Notes: generated by a model not told the origin, from the letters alone. Positions 24,504 through 32,040 are shown, counted from the stretch's first letter. The stretch: 35,670 nt of DNA from Clostridium sp. 26_22 (GCA_001916005.1 MNRP01000048.1:1-35670); one strand, 5' to 3'. Program-made: numbers and translations.

Positions 24504-25067
24504 TTATAAATCAAATTTTTCTTTTATCATCTTAGCTACATCTTCCGCAGATATATTTGTATTATCTATTTTATAAAAATTTTCAAATACTTTCTCTCCT
24601 TCTCCTGGTTTAGAATTTAATCTATGTTTTTTAAGAGATCTATATATATCATTTTCACTCCATTCTAAATCTCTTTTTGATGCTTTATGTTCTAGTCTAT
24701 TAGCTGTTTTATTTCTGCGTAATCTTTCTTCTAATGTTGTTTCTAATTCAATAGTATAAGTTTCATCAAATAAACTCATCCATTTGTCTGTTTCTTCTTT
24801 TTCTTCTTTAAAATCATTTTCAAAGTCAAAGCATCCTGTAAAAATTATACCTTTTTCATTACTTTTTGAGAATTCCTTAAATATTTCATATCTAATTATA
24901 CTATTCATTCTTCTAAATGCCTCTTTATCATAATCAAATATTAATCTAACCATCTCTATAGTCATGTGATTATATAATAATTTATAACCTGTTATCTTTG
25001 CTAATTCTTGACCTACTGTCATCTTTCCAACAGCTTGTGGTCCAATTATCTGTATAAATTTTGGCAT
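24504..25067 (-). CDS. P-loop kinase-like protein of the cargo operon
   Basis: 187 residues with a nucleoside/shikimate-kinase-like P-loop: IQIIGPQAVGKMTVGQELA (Walker A GPQAVGKMT with M in the usual S/T position before T). Other features are IIFTGCFDFEN (a Walker-B-like strand), a lid-like basic region LEERLRRNKTANRLEHKASKRDLEW and a C-terminal helix. Such proteins occur in Clostridia as annotated 'AAA family ATPase' and probably phosphorylate a small molecule; the substrate is unknown. The start lies inside the end of the GNAT gene before it (22-base overlap). Confidence 0.8.
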   Translation of the reverse strand: MPKFIQIIGPQAVGKMTVGQELAKITGYKLLYNHMTIEMVRLIFDYDKEAFRRMNSIIRYEIFKEFSKSNEKGIIFTGCFDFENDFKEEKEETDKWMSLFDETYTIELETTLEERLRRNKTANRLEHKASKRDLEWSENDIYRSLKKHRLNSKPGEGEKVFENFYKIDNTNISAEDVAKMIKEKFDL

Positions 25068-25651
25068 ATATCTTCCTCCTCTACTTTTTCTTCATATATT
25101 TTTTTATAATTCGATAAAGATTCTTCAACATTTATTTCATAATCGACTACCTCACAATTATCTTGCTCACAAAAATATTGTCTAGTACGAATTCCACCTA
25201 ACGCTTCAATAGTTTTCCACGAAGCTGGATTATCTAAATCAGCATCTAATTTTGCTATTTTTATTCCATATTCCTTGCAAATTTTTAATGCTAAATACAA
25301 ATTAATTTTATTATAGCCTTTTCCTCGTTCTGAAGGTCTTATTCCATACCCAATATTTCCTCCGTATTTCTCTAATCTTTTATTTAGCACTGTTCTAATA
25401 TTCGCCATCCCTATTATTTTATCATCCGATACTCTTACCAAAAATAATGTTCTTGCAGGTACCTTTTCTTCATTAGGAACTCTATTATAATCCAGCTCTA
25501 GTTTCTCTAGCCATCCTTCATAATCATTTATATATCTATCTAATCCTCCTGATCCATTAATATCTGAAGCAACCTCAATATGTTCTTTTATATAATTAAT
25601 TGCATCTTCTTTTCTTTTTAATGTTGGTATTTCATACTTAAATTTTTCCAT
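25046..25651 (-). CDS. GNAT N-acetyltransferase
   Basis: 201 residues from the chosen start (MEKFKYEIPTLKRK; GGGAAGTG is upstream). An ATG 60 bases earlier extends into the promoter and is rejected. The GNAT core is visible as RTLFLVRVSDDKIIGMANIRTVLN, then GYGIRPSERGKGYNKINLYLALKICKEYGI, the acetyl-CoA loop, and DADLDNPASWKTIEALGGI. The family member is close to proteins often listed as predicted acetyltransferases of mobile regions. It overlaps the kinase-like gene and has its own promoter. Confidence 0.86.
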   Translation of the reverse strand: MEKFKYEIPTLKRKEDAINYIKEHIEVASDINGSGGLDRYINDYEGWLEKLELDYNRVPNEEKVPARTLFLVRVSDDKIIGMANIRTVLNKRLEKYGGNIGYGIRPSERGKGYNKINLYLALKICKEYGIKIAKLDADLDNPASWKTIEALGGIRTRQYFCEQDNCEVVDYEINVEESLSNYKKIYEEKVEEEDICQNLYR

Positions 25652-25682
25652 TCTATCACTTCCCTTTTTACAACATATTTTA

Positions 25683-25711
25683 TTTATACCATACTTCATA
25701 TTAATTATCAA
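25683..25711 (-). promoter_or_regulatory. Promoter for the GNAT-kinase-GNAT group
   Basis: Minus strand: TTGATA (25711-25706), 17-bp spacer, TATAAA (25688-25683) with TGG before it. The preferred GNAT start codon is about 30 bases downstream. Confidence 0.75.
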
Positions 25712-25719
25712 TAATGTGG

Positions 25720-25747
25720 AACTAGCAAGAAAATATTCTTGCTAGTT
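25720..25747 (-). terminator. Perfect 12-bp hairpin after the MFS gene
   Basis: AACTAGCAAGAA and TTCTTGCTAGTT around AATA, eight bases after the MFS stop codon. No T-tract follows on either strand, so it may stabilise the mRNA end instead of terminating strongly. Confidence 0.6.
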
Positions 25748-25755
25748 CATATTGC

Positions 25756-26958
25756 TTATTTTCCCTCCAACTTTCTTAAATTCATATATGAAATTATGCA
25801 CATTGGTAAAAATAAACAAACTACACCTAATAATGCCAATTGTAATTTTGTATTTCCTAAATAATTTATAAAATAAACTAATGGAATGTATAATAATCTA
25901 GCTCCAGTTGAAGCCACAGACATTATACTTGTTTGAATTTCATTTTTAACAGATTCCTGAAGAGAAGTAGCCATGTTTCCTTCAATTAAACCATGAACAA
26001 AACCATTTAACGCAAATAACCAAATTGTTACTATGTTAGTATTAATTACTAAAACTATCATCCAACAAATTTCAATTAATATTGGAATTGCAAACTTACT
26101 AGATGTTTTAAATTTTATCATTTTTTCAGATAATTTTGAACCAATTACTTGCATTATATAATTTAAAATCCATCCGCTACTTACAATTTCAATTGGAACT
26201 CCTACCATTATTAATAATGGAGTAAATACCCAAATTTGAGAATGTGTAATTTCTTTTCCTAAAATATAACTAAATAAATATATTCTAGTATCTTTTTCTT
26301 CAAGTACCTCCTTAATTGAATGAACCATATCTTTCAATGGATTACAATGTTTAGATTCTAATTTATCACTATAATCATAAATCTTAAAAGCAATTATTCC
26401 TCCTACAAAATATGGAATAAAAGAAATTCCTATACTAAGTCTAATACTGTATTTTGCAATAAATCCTCCAACAATAGTTACTATTATCATAGCAATATAT
26501 CTTACTGTATGAATTTTTATATTTACTTTTTTGAACAATTCTCCTGTTTCATCAATTTTATCACAATTTGTTTTTATAAAGCTTTGATCAACACCATTTG
26601 TCATTGCCATGAATAAGCCAAGTAAACATTCAGATAAAAGAGCCATATACATATTTTTAGAAAATGCATATAATGCAAAAACTAATGCTACTCCAATATC
26701 TCCTATTATATTCAACGCTTTTCTATTAAATCTATCTGCAATATATCCCATTGGAATGTCCAACAAACAAATTGCAATTGTAAAAGCCATTTGAACAAAT
26801 CCAATATCAGTTTGATTCATACCTATTGAATTCCAAAATACTGTAATCGTCGCAACAGAAAAACCTGCTCCTATTGATGTTAAAATTGTTTCTAAAACAA
26901 CTAATTTTAAATTTTTATGATATATTTCCTTACTAATAAATTGTGTGTTTTGTTCCAT
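25756..26958 (-). CDS. Major facilitator superfamily exporter
   Basis: 400 residues with about 12 hydrophobic segments. The loop between segments 2 and 3 has the MFS pattern in MGYIADRFNRKALNIIGD (family GxLaDRxGRr). The N-terminal half also shows DIPMGYIAD. I cannot assign a substrate. The attenuator and leader peptide upstream resemble the set-up of inducible antibiotic-resistance genes, which favours a drug-efflux role (inference). The gene begins the cargo block. AAAGGAG lies nine bases before the ATG. Confidence 0.86.
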   Translation of the reverse strand: MEQNTQFISKEIYHKNLKLVVLETILTSIGAGFSVATITVFWNSIGMNQTDIGFVQMAFTIAICLLDIPMGYIADRFNRKALNIIGDIGVALVFALYAFSKNMYMALLSECLLGLFMAMTNGVDQSFIKTNCDKIDETGELFKKVNIKIHTVRYIAMIIVTIVGGFIAKYSIRLSIGISFIPYFVGGIIAFKIYDYSDKLESKHCNPLKDMVHSIKEVLEEKDTRIYLFSYILGKEITHSQIWVFTPLLIMVGVPIEIVSSGWILNYIMQVIGSKLSEKMIKFKTSSKFAIPILIEICWMIVLVINTNIVTIWLFALNGFVHGLIEGNMATSLQESVKNEIQTSIMSVASTGARLLYIPLVYFINYLGNTKLQLALLGVVCLFLPMCIISYMNLRKLEGK

Positions 26959-27000
26959 TATATCCTTCTCCTTTCTTTCTGTTTAAGTACACCTTAATGT

Positions 27001-27056
27001 TTTTTAAAAACAAAAACCTCATAAAGTCGCCTTTTTTAAGACTCCTTTATGAGGTT
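27001..27056 (-). terminator. Leader attenuator of the MFS gene
   Basis: Minus strand: AACCTCATAAAG (27056-27045) and CTTTATGAGGTT (27026-27015) form a 12-bp perfect stem, followed by TTTGTTTTT. It lies between the MFS promoter and its start codon, so it must be read through for expression. The leader-peptide stop codon falls in its 3' arm. Confidence 0.85.
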
Positions 27057-27123
27057 TAATTCTCAAATAAAGTGTACCAATTTTTACAACTGGCTGTGTA
27101 GCTTCCTTTTTAGGTATACACAC
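27019..27123 (-). CDS. 34-codon putative leader peptide upstream of the MFS gene
   Basis: A frame opening with GTG 27123 (VCIPKKEATQ...) runs 34 codons through the whole 5' leader and ends (KPHKGVLKKATL, TGA) inside the 3' arm of the attenuator stem. It starts about nine bases after the predicted transcription start, so the ribosome site is unclear. In ribosome-mediated attenuation, as known for tet(M)-type leaders, translation over the stem prevents termination. Expression of this peptide is inference. Confidence 0.5.
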   Translation of the reverse strand: MCIPKKEATQPVVKIGTLYLRIKPHKGVLKKATL

Positions 27124-27138
27124 TCTTAATATGTTATT

Positions 27139-27167
27139 AGTATAGCATATGTTTTATATTATGTCAA
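27139..27167 (-). promoter_or_regulatory. MFS operon promoter
   Basis: Minus strand: TTGACA (27167-27162), 17-bp spacer, TATACT (27144-27139) with TGC before it. It leaves a leader of about 170 nt. Confidence 0.88.
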
Positions 27168-27220
27168 TAAAATTTTACATAATATCGACTTTTATTACAA
27201 GTAATGCTGCAATTTAGCAA

Positions 27221-27394
27221 TTGGAATCAAATGCTCGCAGGCTAGAAAAAAATTTACTAAAAAGAAATATCGAACTTACTGATAATGAAAAAGAAATACT
27301 GGAAATTTGCAAGTATTTTTCAACATGGCATTCTACTTATTTCTTTCGTGAGCAGAAATTAAAATCGCTTATATTTAAAGAACAGCAAACTTAA
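27221..27394 (+). pseudogene. Short plus-strand coding remnant
   Basis: A 57-codon frame (TTG 27221, stop 27392) with protein-like composition: NARRLEKNLLKRNIELTDNE, then ICKYFSTWHSTYFFREQK. It has an in-frame TAG just upstream and no ribosome site. I do not recognise a family. It looks like the end of a gene cut off when the flanking elements inserted, between the MFS promoter and the first integrase. Confidence 0.35.
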
Positions 27395-27429
27395 GAAAAT
27401 GTATTTAGCATTTAAATACATCATTTATA

Positions 27430-27462
27430 AAAACAAGTAGATTTAAAATCTACTTGTTTTTA
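27430..27462. terminator. Bidirectional terminator after the first integrase
   Basis: A 16-bp perfect inverted repeat (AAAAACAAGTAGATTT, A, then its complement) with T-runs on both sides. It follows the integrase stop codon by 13 bases. Confidence 0.88.
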
Positions 27463-27475
27463 AGTTGACAATTTG

Positions 27476-28750
27476 CTATCCTATTTCATATTTTATAATA
27501 TCTTCAATAATATCAGAACTCATAAGATTATCAAAAACATCACTTACATTCTTCTTATTCTCATCAGTACTTGAAATATAGAAATTTTCAGTAGTTTCAA
27601 TAAATTTGTGTCCTAAAATATCTGCCACATCTCTTATCTCAACACCATTTCGTAAATTAATTGTAGCATAACTACCTCTTAAATCATAAAATCTACAATT
27701 TTCAATTCCAAGTTCTTTATGAATTATTTTAAACGGATAATTTAAAATATTTCTTCCAACATATTTGCCATCTTCTCTAACAAATACCATATTAGCATTA
27801 GTTATTTGTAAAATACTACTTTCATTTTGAACAATACGTTTTTCTACAATCTTTCCATATTTATTTTTTACATCTTCAAAATGATAACTCATATATTGAT
27901 TTCCATACATTTTCTTTAAATATTGTTGTTTCTTTTTATAATTTAACAATGCATTATATAAAGTTTTACACATATTAACCTGTCTAGTTCCCTGTTTTGT
28001 TTTTGTTGTTCCAATATACCATCTACCTTTTTCATCTTTTGGCTTATCATACACTGTATGTTTTACATTTATAATTCTATTCTTAAAGTCAATATCTTCC
28101 CATGTTAAGCTACATACTTCTCCTGTTCTCATTCCTGTAAAACAACTTGTAATAAATGCACATGTAAATGTGTCATCATCTTTAAATCTTTCTAAAATCC
28201 TATTTATTTCCTGCTTATTATATAAATGTTTTTCGAATGCATTGTTATCTTCTATTTTAGGAAGTTTTAAAGTAATTGTTGGATTATACTTTATAAAACC
28301 ATATACATCTGTCGCTACTCTAAAACAATTTTTTAAAACTTTTAGAATATTACTATAATAAGATTTTTTATAGTTATATCTATTACATAAATCAACTATA
28401 AATGAATTTAATTTAACACTTGTTATAGCATTCAATCTATATTTTCCAAGTTCCTTTTTCAAATACTTGTCCATTATTGTTTTATAAGTCCTTCTTGTAT
28501 TATATTTCAAATTTAGTTCACAATAGTTTTCATACCAATAATCTAAATAATCACTAAATGATATTTCTTTTTCTTTGAATACTAATCCTGTATTCAAATA
28601 TTCTGTATATGCTATATTACCTGCCTTTATTGCTTCATCTTTTGTTTCAAACCCAGATTTATTTATAAATTTTCTTTTTCCATCTACTTTTGATACTTCA
28701 AATTTATATTGATAATATTTCCCTCTTTTTTGAATAGTAACATTTCCCAT
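27476..28750 (-). CDS. Tyrosine recombinase/integrase (inner copy)
   Basis: 424 residues. The N-terminus (NVTIQKRGKYYQYKFEVSKVDGKRK) is the AP2-like arm-binding domain; residues about 65-165 are the SAM-like core-binding domain, and 175-400 the catalytic domain. Catalytic residues: R208 (TGMRTGEV), R358 in FYDLRGSYAT, H381 (ILGHK), Y391 (ENFYIS). The histidine of the HxxR box is Tyr (Y355). Nearly half of the N-terminal 50 residues match the second integrase at 32709-33980. It is encoded four bases after the excisionase-like gene, the usual int-xis unit of integrative elements. Confidence 0.92.
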   Translation of the reverse strand: MGNVTIQKRGKYYQYKFEVSKVDGKRKFINKSGFETKDEAIKAGNIAYTEYLNTGLVFKEKEISFSDYLDYWYENYCELNLKYNTRRTYKTIMDKYLKKELGKYRLNAITSVKLNSFIVDLCNRYNYKKSYYSNILKVLKNCFRVATDVYGFIKYNPTITLKLPKIEDNNAFEKHLYNKQEINRILERFKDDDTFTCAFITSCFTGMRTGEVCSLTWEDIDFKNRIINVKHTVYDKPKDEKGRWYIGTTKTKQGTRQVNMCKTLYNALLNYKKKQQYLKKMYGNQYMSYHFEDVKNKYGKIVEKRIVQNESSILQITNANMVFVREDGKYVGRNILNYPFKIIHKELGIENCRFYDLRGSYATINLRNGVEIRDVADILGHKFIETTENFYISSTDENKKNVSDVFDNLMSSDIIEDIIKYEIG

Positions 28751-28753
28751 ACT

Positions 28754-28999
28754 TTACTGTCCTTCTTCATTATTAGTTGATATCTTTTTAATATTATCAA
28801 TATCTGATAGATCTTTTCCTTCATTTTCTTTTAGAAATTCTTCAACAGCAGATTTTCTTATTTTAAAGCTTTTTAATTTTATAGCTTTTAATTTACCTTT
28901 TTCTATCAATTCATAAATATAATTTGGGCTTGAATGCAATATTTTTGCAACTTCGTGTGTTGTATAAATCATTTTTTCTTCAATTACATTTGTTTTCAT
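28754..28999 (-). CDS. Excisionase-like helix-turn-helix protein
   Basis: 81 residues with the MerR-like excisionase domain: MIYTTHEVAKILHSSPNYIYELIEKGKLKAIKLKSFKIRKSAVEEFL (about residues 10-57), in which the second helix contacts DNA. Such proteins direct integrases to excision. Its ATG overlaps the relaxase stop codon (TAATG), and the integrase follows after four bases, so all three are translated as one unit. AAGGAG is not clear; coupling likely drives translation. Confidence 0.88.
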   Translation of the reverse strand: MKTNVIEEKMIYTTHEVAKILHSSPNYIYELIEKGKLKAIKLKSFKIRKSAVEEFLKENEGKDLSDIDNIKKISTNNEEGQ

Positions 29000-29991
29000 T
29001 ATCTCTCCATCTCCTTATCTTTATAATTATGTTCTCGTTCTTTTCTATCAATTTCATCAAGGACATCTTTTGGAATTTTCTTTATATATTTTTCATACTT
29101 CTTAATTTGATTTTGCATATTCATTAATTTCATGCTAGTTTCAAATTCTTTATCTCCCATTTCTTTTTTCAATTCATTATTTACTTCCATAAGTTCCTTG
29201 TTATCGTATTTTTGATTGATTACATTAATTTCCAACTCTCTAATATAATCTTTATATGAATTTACTTTAGCTGAAAATTTTTGAGCTTTTGGTACAAACT
29301 CAGATAATAATTCAATTGCCTCTGCTTTGTCTTTTTTCATACCAATTAAATTAATGTTTTCTATTGCGTTAGATAATTTGTGATATAAATAATCCAGATT
29401 ATCTGCCATTTTAAATAACCATGTTGGAATATGCTTTCTTTTTGTTACTTGAGCAGATTGTCCTCTTTCTAACTCATTCCATCTTTCATGCATAAATTCA
29501 TAATATCTTGTTTGCCATTCTGATAAACTCTTTTGATTTCCTAGTATACTTTTAGCAGATAATTTACCTTCTTTATTTATAGGACAGAATGCTAAATGCA
29601 TATGCGGTGTTTTTTCATCCATATGAACTACAGCTGATATTATTCTATCTTCCCCTATTTCAGATTTCATAAATTCTACCGCTCTTTCAAAATATTCTCT
29701 TTTTTCTTCTTCAGATAGTTTACTCATAAACTCTGGAGAAGCGGTTATTAATGTTTCAACCAATCTTATACTATCTTTTCTAGTTTTACATTCATATTTC
29801 TTTATTAATTCTTTTATTTTTCTACCATAGGTGTATTTTGGTGCTTGTATTATATGGTAGTTATATTTTGTTCTGGTAATATCTATATCAGGATTACTTT
29901 TATAAGCTTCTTTTTTTCTCTCATTATGACTTTCACAACCAGCAATTGCACCACCTTTATCTTTTTTAAATCTTAATATTGTATACGGCAT
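28999..29991 (-). CDS. mobV: MobV-family relaxase (Mob_Pre)
   Basis: Nicks oriT and pilots the single strand during conjugal mobilization. 330 residues: the motif-1 region CESHNERKKEAYKSNP puts H22 at the position of the nucleophilic histidine of pMV158 MobM. NPDIDITRTKYNYHI is motif 2, and HMDEKTPHMHLAFCPI (123-138) is the metal-binding motif 3. The C-terminal third is helical and charged (coiled coil), without a further recognised domain. No coupling protein or secretion genes are present, so the element needs a helper. GAAAGGAG precedes the ATG. A matching oriT lies about 250 bases upstream. Confidence 0.93.
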   Translation of the reverse strand: MPYTILRFKKDKGGAIAGCESHNERKKEAYKSNPDIDITRTKYNYHIIQAPKYTYGRKIKELIKKYECKTRKDSIRLVETLITASPEFMSKLSEEEKREYFERAVEFMKSEIGEDRIISAVVHMDEKTPHMHLAFCPINKEGKLSAKSILGNQKSLSEWQTRYYEFMHERWNELERGQSAQVTKRKHIPTWLFKMADNLDYLYHKLSNAIENINLIGMKKDKAEAIELLSEFVPKAQKFSAKVNSYKDYIRELEINVINQKYDNKELMEVNNELKKEMGDKEFETSMKLMNMQNQIKKYEKYIKKIPKDVLDEIDRKEREHNYKDKEMER

Positions 29992-30058
29992 ATCTCATTC
30001 TCCTTTCTTGCTTTTCTTTGTAAGAACACGTTTTGATGACGATACTGACGATGAATTT

Positions 30059-30086
30059 ACTATAAGCACTGTTATTTAATTTTCAA
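30059..30086 (-). promoter_or_regulatory. Candidate promoter for mobV-xis-int
   Basis: Minus strand: TTGAAA (30086-30081), 16 bp, TATAGT (30064-30059). Weaker than the other promoters. It sits inside the CACGTTTTGAT inverted repeat, which could be an operator. Confidence 0.45.
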
Positions 30087-30235
30087 TTTGCATTTTATTT
30101 ATCTCAATCAAAACGTGAGAACACTCATATGCTTCTTCGCCTGTAAAATATTACTTGTAATATTTTACATTCTTCTTTTGAAAAATCTTCTGCAACAGTC
30201 ATGCTAAATTCTGCTCCATTTTTCAAAAACGCATT

Positions 30236-30262
30236 TATGAGTGTAACACACTACACTTTTTA
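30236..30262 (-). other. oriT of the pMV158/MobV type
   Basis: Minus strand 30257-30240 reads AGTGTAGTGTGTTACACT: an AGTGTA/TACACT inverted repeat around GTGTGT. The pMV158 MobM origin has AGTATAGTGTGTTATACT, so the repeat and the nick region (GTGTG/TT) are conserved. It lies in the leader of the relaxase gene and on the same strand. Confidence 0.85.
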
Positions 30263-30379
30263 CAAAAGTTGGTGTGCCAGATTTTCCATCTGGACTTCCT
30301 ACAATGACGATTTAGGCGCTATATAAATTTAGCGTCATCATCGTCATTGATGACATTACCATAAATGCTAATGTCATTT

Positions 30380-31369
30380 TTAGCTCTGCTCTGTAAGTTC
30401 ATCAATATCTTTCTTCAAAGTTACTAAACGAGCTATACTTGTCCTAGATGTTGTAAAACTTATTTTATTATCCAATAAAATTGTTTTACTATATTCGTTT
30501 AGAACTTTAGTAAGATATTGTGGTGTTATATCTTTTTTATCTAATGTTTCTAATAATTGTGTTGCAGTTCCTTGCCACATTTCTTTTTCATTGATAAAAG
30601 ATATAACATCATTTATTATCTCTGGAGCATTCTTTATTTCAAGTTCTTTTTGAAAAGACCTTTCTATTAAATTCCATCTACATTCTTCAAATCTTAATGT
30701 AAATGTTTGATATTCAACATCTCTACCTGTTACATATAATGTTGCAACTGAATCATCTCTAGATTTCTTTTCTAATATAAATGTTGTATCACTGCTTCCC
30801 ATTATTCCTGCTGTACCTGATATTTTATTAAAAACATCACTATCATCTTGTTTTCTTAAATGATGAACTAATATAATTGCTAATTTATTTTTATCAGCAA
30901 ATGCTTTTAATGTTGATATATCTCCATAGTCTGCTGAATAATTGACATCATTACTTTGTTTTCTTACTTTCTGAAGAGTATCTATAACAACTAATCTTGT
31001 ATTAGGATATTGTTTTATTGCATTTTCTAATTGCATTACTAATCCATTCGTAATCTTATTTGATTCTATTGCTATATGGAAATTAGAATCTATCTCATCT
31101 GTTAACTTAAATAATCTTTTTTGTAATCTTGAATAAGTATCTTCTAATGCTAAATATAAAACATCACATTTATTTGTTTTTAAGTTCCAAATTTCTTCTC
31201 CTTTTGAAACTTTAATACACAAATCAAGCATTAACCAACTTTTACCTACTTTAGGAGCTCCACAAAACAAGTGTAATCCAACAGGCAATATCTCATCTAC
31301 TATAAATTCATTTTCAGCTAGTGTTGTGTATAATAAATTATCTGCATTAATAATTTTTAAATCTTCCAT
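30380..31369 (-). CDS. RepA-like hexameric helicase/AAA ATPase
   Basis: 329 residues of the RSF1010-RepA/DnaB-like RecA-fold group: Walker A GAPKVGKS (37-44), LALEDTYSRLQKRL, Walker B LVVIDTLQKVR, and HHLRKQDDSDVFNKISGTAGIMGSSDTTFIL. The C-terminal 90 residues probably carry a winged-helix. It would unwind DNA during autonomous replication of the excised element or help its maintenance; a primase partner is not seen. AAAGGAGG precedes the ATG. It is downstream of the structured RNA and its terminator, with no clear promoter of its own, so it may depend on read-through. Confidence 0.86.
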   Translation of the reverse strand: MEDLKIINADNLLYTTLAENEFIVDEILPVGLHLFCGAPKVGKSWLMLDLCIKVSKGEEIWNLKTNKCDVLYLALEDTYSRLQKRLFKLTDEIDSNFHIAIESNKITNGLVMQLENAIKQYPNTRLVVIDTLQKVRKQSNDVNYSADYGDISTLKAFADKNKLAIILVHHLRKQDDSDVFNKISGTAGIMGSSDTTFILEKKSRDDSVATLYVTGRDVEYQTFTLRFEECRWNLIERSFQKELEIKNAPEIINDVISFINEKEMWQGTATQLLETLDKKDITPQYLTKVLNEYSKTILLDNKISFTTSRTSIARLVTLKKDIDELTEQS

Positions 31370-31401
31370 GTTTTCCTCCTTTCCAGCAAGTAGCTTTAAA
31401 C

Positions 31402-31441
31402 GACAAAAAAGGCTTCGTTTTTTTGAATTAAACGAAACCTT
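31402..31441 (-). terminator. Terminator at the end of the structured RNA, before repA
   Basis: Minus strand: AAGGTTTCGTTT and AAACGAAGCCTT form a 12-bp stem (one G-U pair) followed by TTTTTTG. It separates the upstream promoter from repA. Confidence 0.85.
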
Positions 31442-31444
31442 ATA

Positions 31445-31540
31445 TCAATATCTATATATTTTAAAATATCTCCCTAAAAAGCCATTAAATGATACAGAAG
31501 TTCCGTTTACTCTTACTGAAAAATTTTTACTTACTTGCAT
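31445..31540 (-). CDS. 31-codon frame just before the repA leader terminator
   Basis: ATG 31540 to TGA 31447-31445 codes for a 31-residue peptide (MQVSKNFSVRVNGTSVSF..., ending YFKIYRY) whose stop codon lies four bases before the terminator stem. Composition is protein-like and beta-strand-rich. The ribosome site is poor (AAGAAAAATTTT). It may be a leader peptide controlling termination before repA, or chance within the structured RNA. Confidence 0.35.
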   Translation of the reverse strand: MQVSKNFSVRVNGTSVSFNGFLGRYFKIYRY

Positions 31541-31979
31541 AAAATTTTTCTTGACTTTTTTGAATAAATATCAAAAAAGTCATAAGAGATACCTATAAGC
31601 CTATTTAATCCACAATAAACAAACGTACTTTCTTTGTAAAAAGTATCTTTTAATAAGCCCAACACATATCTGTTTTTGGACATTATTATATTATTGTTTA
31701 CTGTGAATTAAATAAGACATCTGTAGCACTTACGACTTACACATTACTTCTTTATACTTGTTGGACTTTTTACTCACTTAACCAACATAGGCCGACGAAT
31801 CAAAGGGCCTCTTACACATTCTGGCTTCCGATCAGTAGGGAAAGTATTTTCTCGCGAAGTACTTTTTAGATTTTTAAAATCAGTCGCTATTTTATCATTA
31901 AGTTACATAGTGACTCAACCTACAACAGGGAAATATCTATATTTAATTTTTCAGTTGTATTCTTATCGAATACAACTAT

Positions 31980-32008
31980 CTTATATCATCATTTCCAAGA
32001 TTTGTCAA
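31980..32008 (-). promoter_or_regulatory. Promoter of the structured RNA
   Basis: Minus strand: TTGACA (32008-32003), 17-bp spacer, TATAAG (31985-31980) with TGA before it. Transcription would begin at the first hairpin (about 31974-31976). Confidence 0.85.
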
Positions 32009-32040
32009 TCATTTCGACAAAATTTCTACTTGCAATTTTA

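Larger units (their letters stand above)
30027..30378. repeat. Hairpin-rich noncoding region between mobV and repA
   Basis: No gene lies here. Inverted repeats: CACGTTTTGAT (30027-30037) with ATCAAAACGTG (30107-30117); TGTAAAATATTA-CTTG-TAATATTTTACA (30142-30169); TTTTGAAAAA with TTTTTCAAAA (about 30176-30228); the oriT repeat; CCAGAT/ATCTGG (about 30277-30293); ATGACGAT/ATCGTCAT with nested CGCTA/TAGCG (about 30303-30345); and ATGACATTA/TAATGTCAT (30350-30377). The density suggests the transfer and replication origins. Origin function beyond oriT is inference. Confidence 0.7.
31402..31976 (-). ncRNA. Candidate large structured RNA or long repA leader (about 575 nt)
   Basis: A strong promoter, a 9-bp hairpin at the very 5' end (GTTGTATTC/GAATACAAC, 31976-31954) and a terminator delimit a stretch with no long frame. 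Many helices fit: AGGCC/GGCCT, TGTTGG/CCAACA, GTCCAA/TTGGGC, TACTTT/AAAGTA and an 11-bp GACTTTTTTGA/TCAAAAAAGTC. The longest is a 21-bp pairing between 31714-31694 and 31622-31602, in which two positions are G-U pairs. The size fits the class of ROOL/GOLLD-like large RNAs of mobile elements, but I cannot show homology. A 31-codon frame near the 3' end supports the alternative of an attenuating repA leader. Confidence 0.55.

Noticed and set aside
27476..28750. Inner integrase as an inactive pseudogene because of the Tyr in HxxR
   Set aside because: The other catalytic residues and full length are intact, and this histidine is the least strict of the set, so activity is likely.
21901..31410. 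Shared TTTAAACGACAAAAA at 21901 and 31395 as att sites of the inner integrase
   Set aside because: Both copies sit just before terminator stems, the positions do not bracket the inner integrase unit sensibly, and the flanks differ.
31326..31598. 90-codon plus-strand frame over the repA start and the terminator
   Set aside because: It is antisense to the repA start and to a clear terminator stem, has no ribosome site, and its composition follows the AT-rich hairpins.
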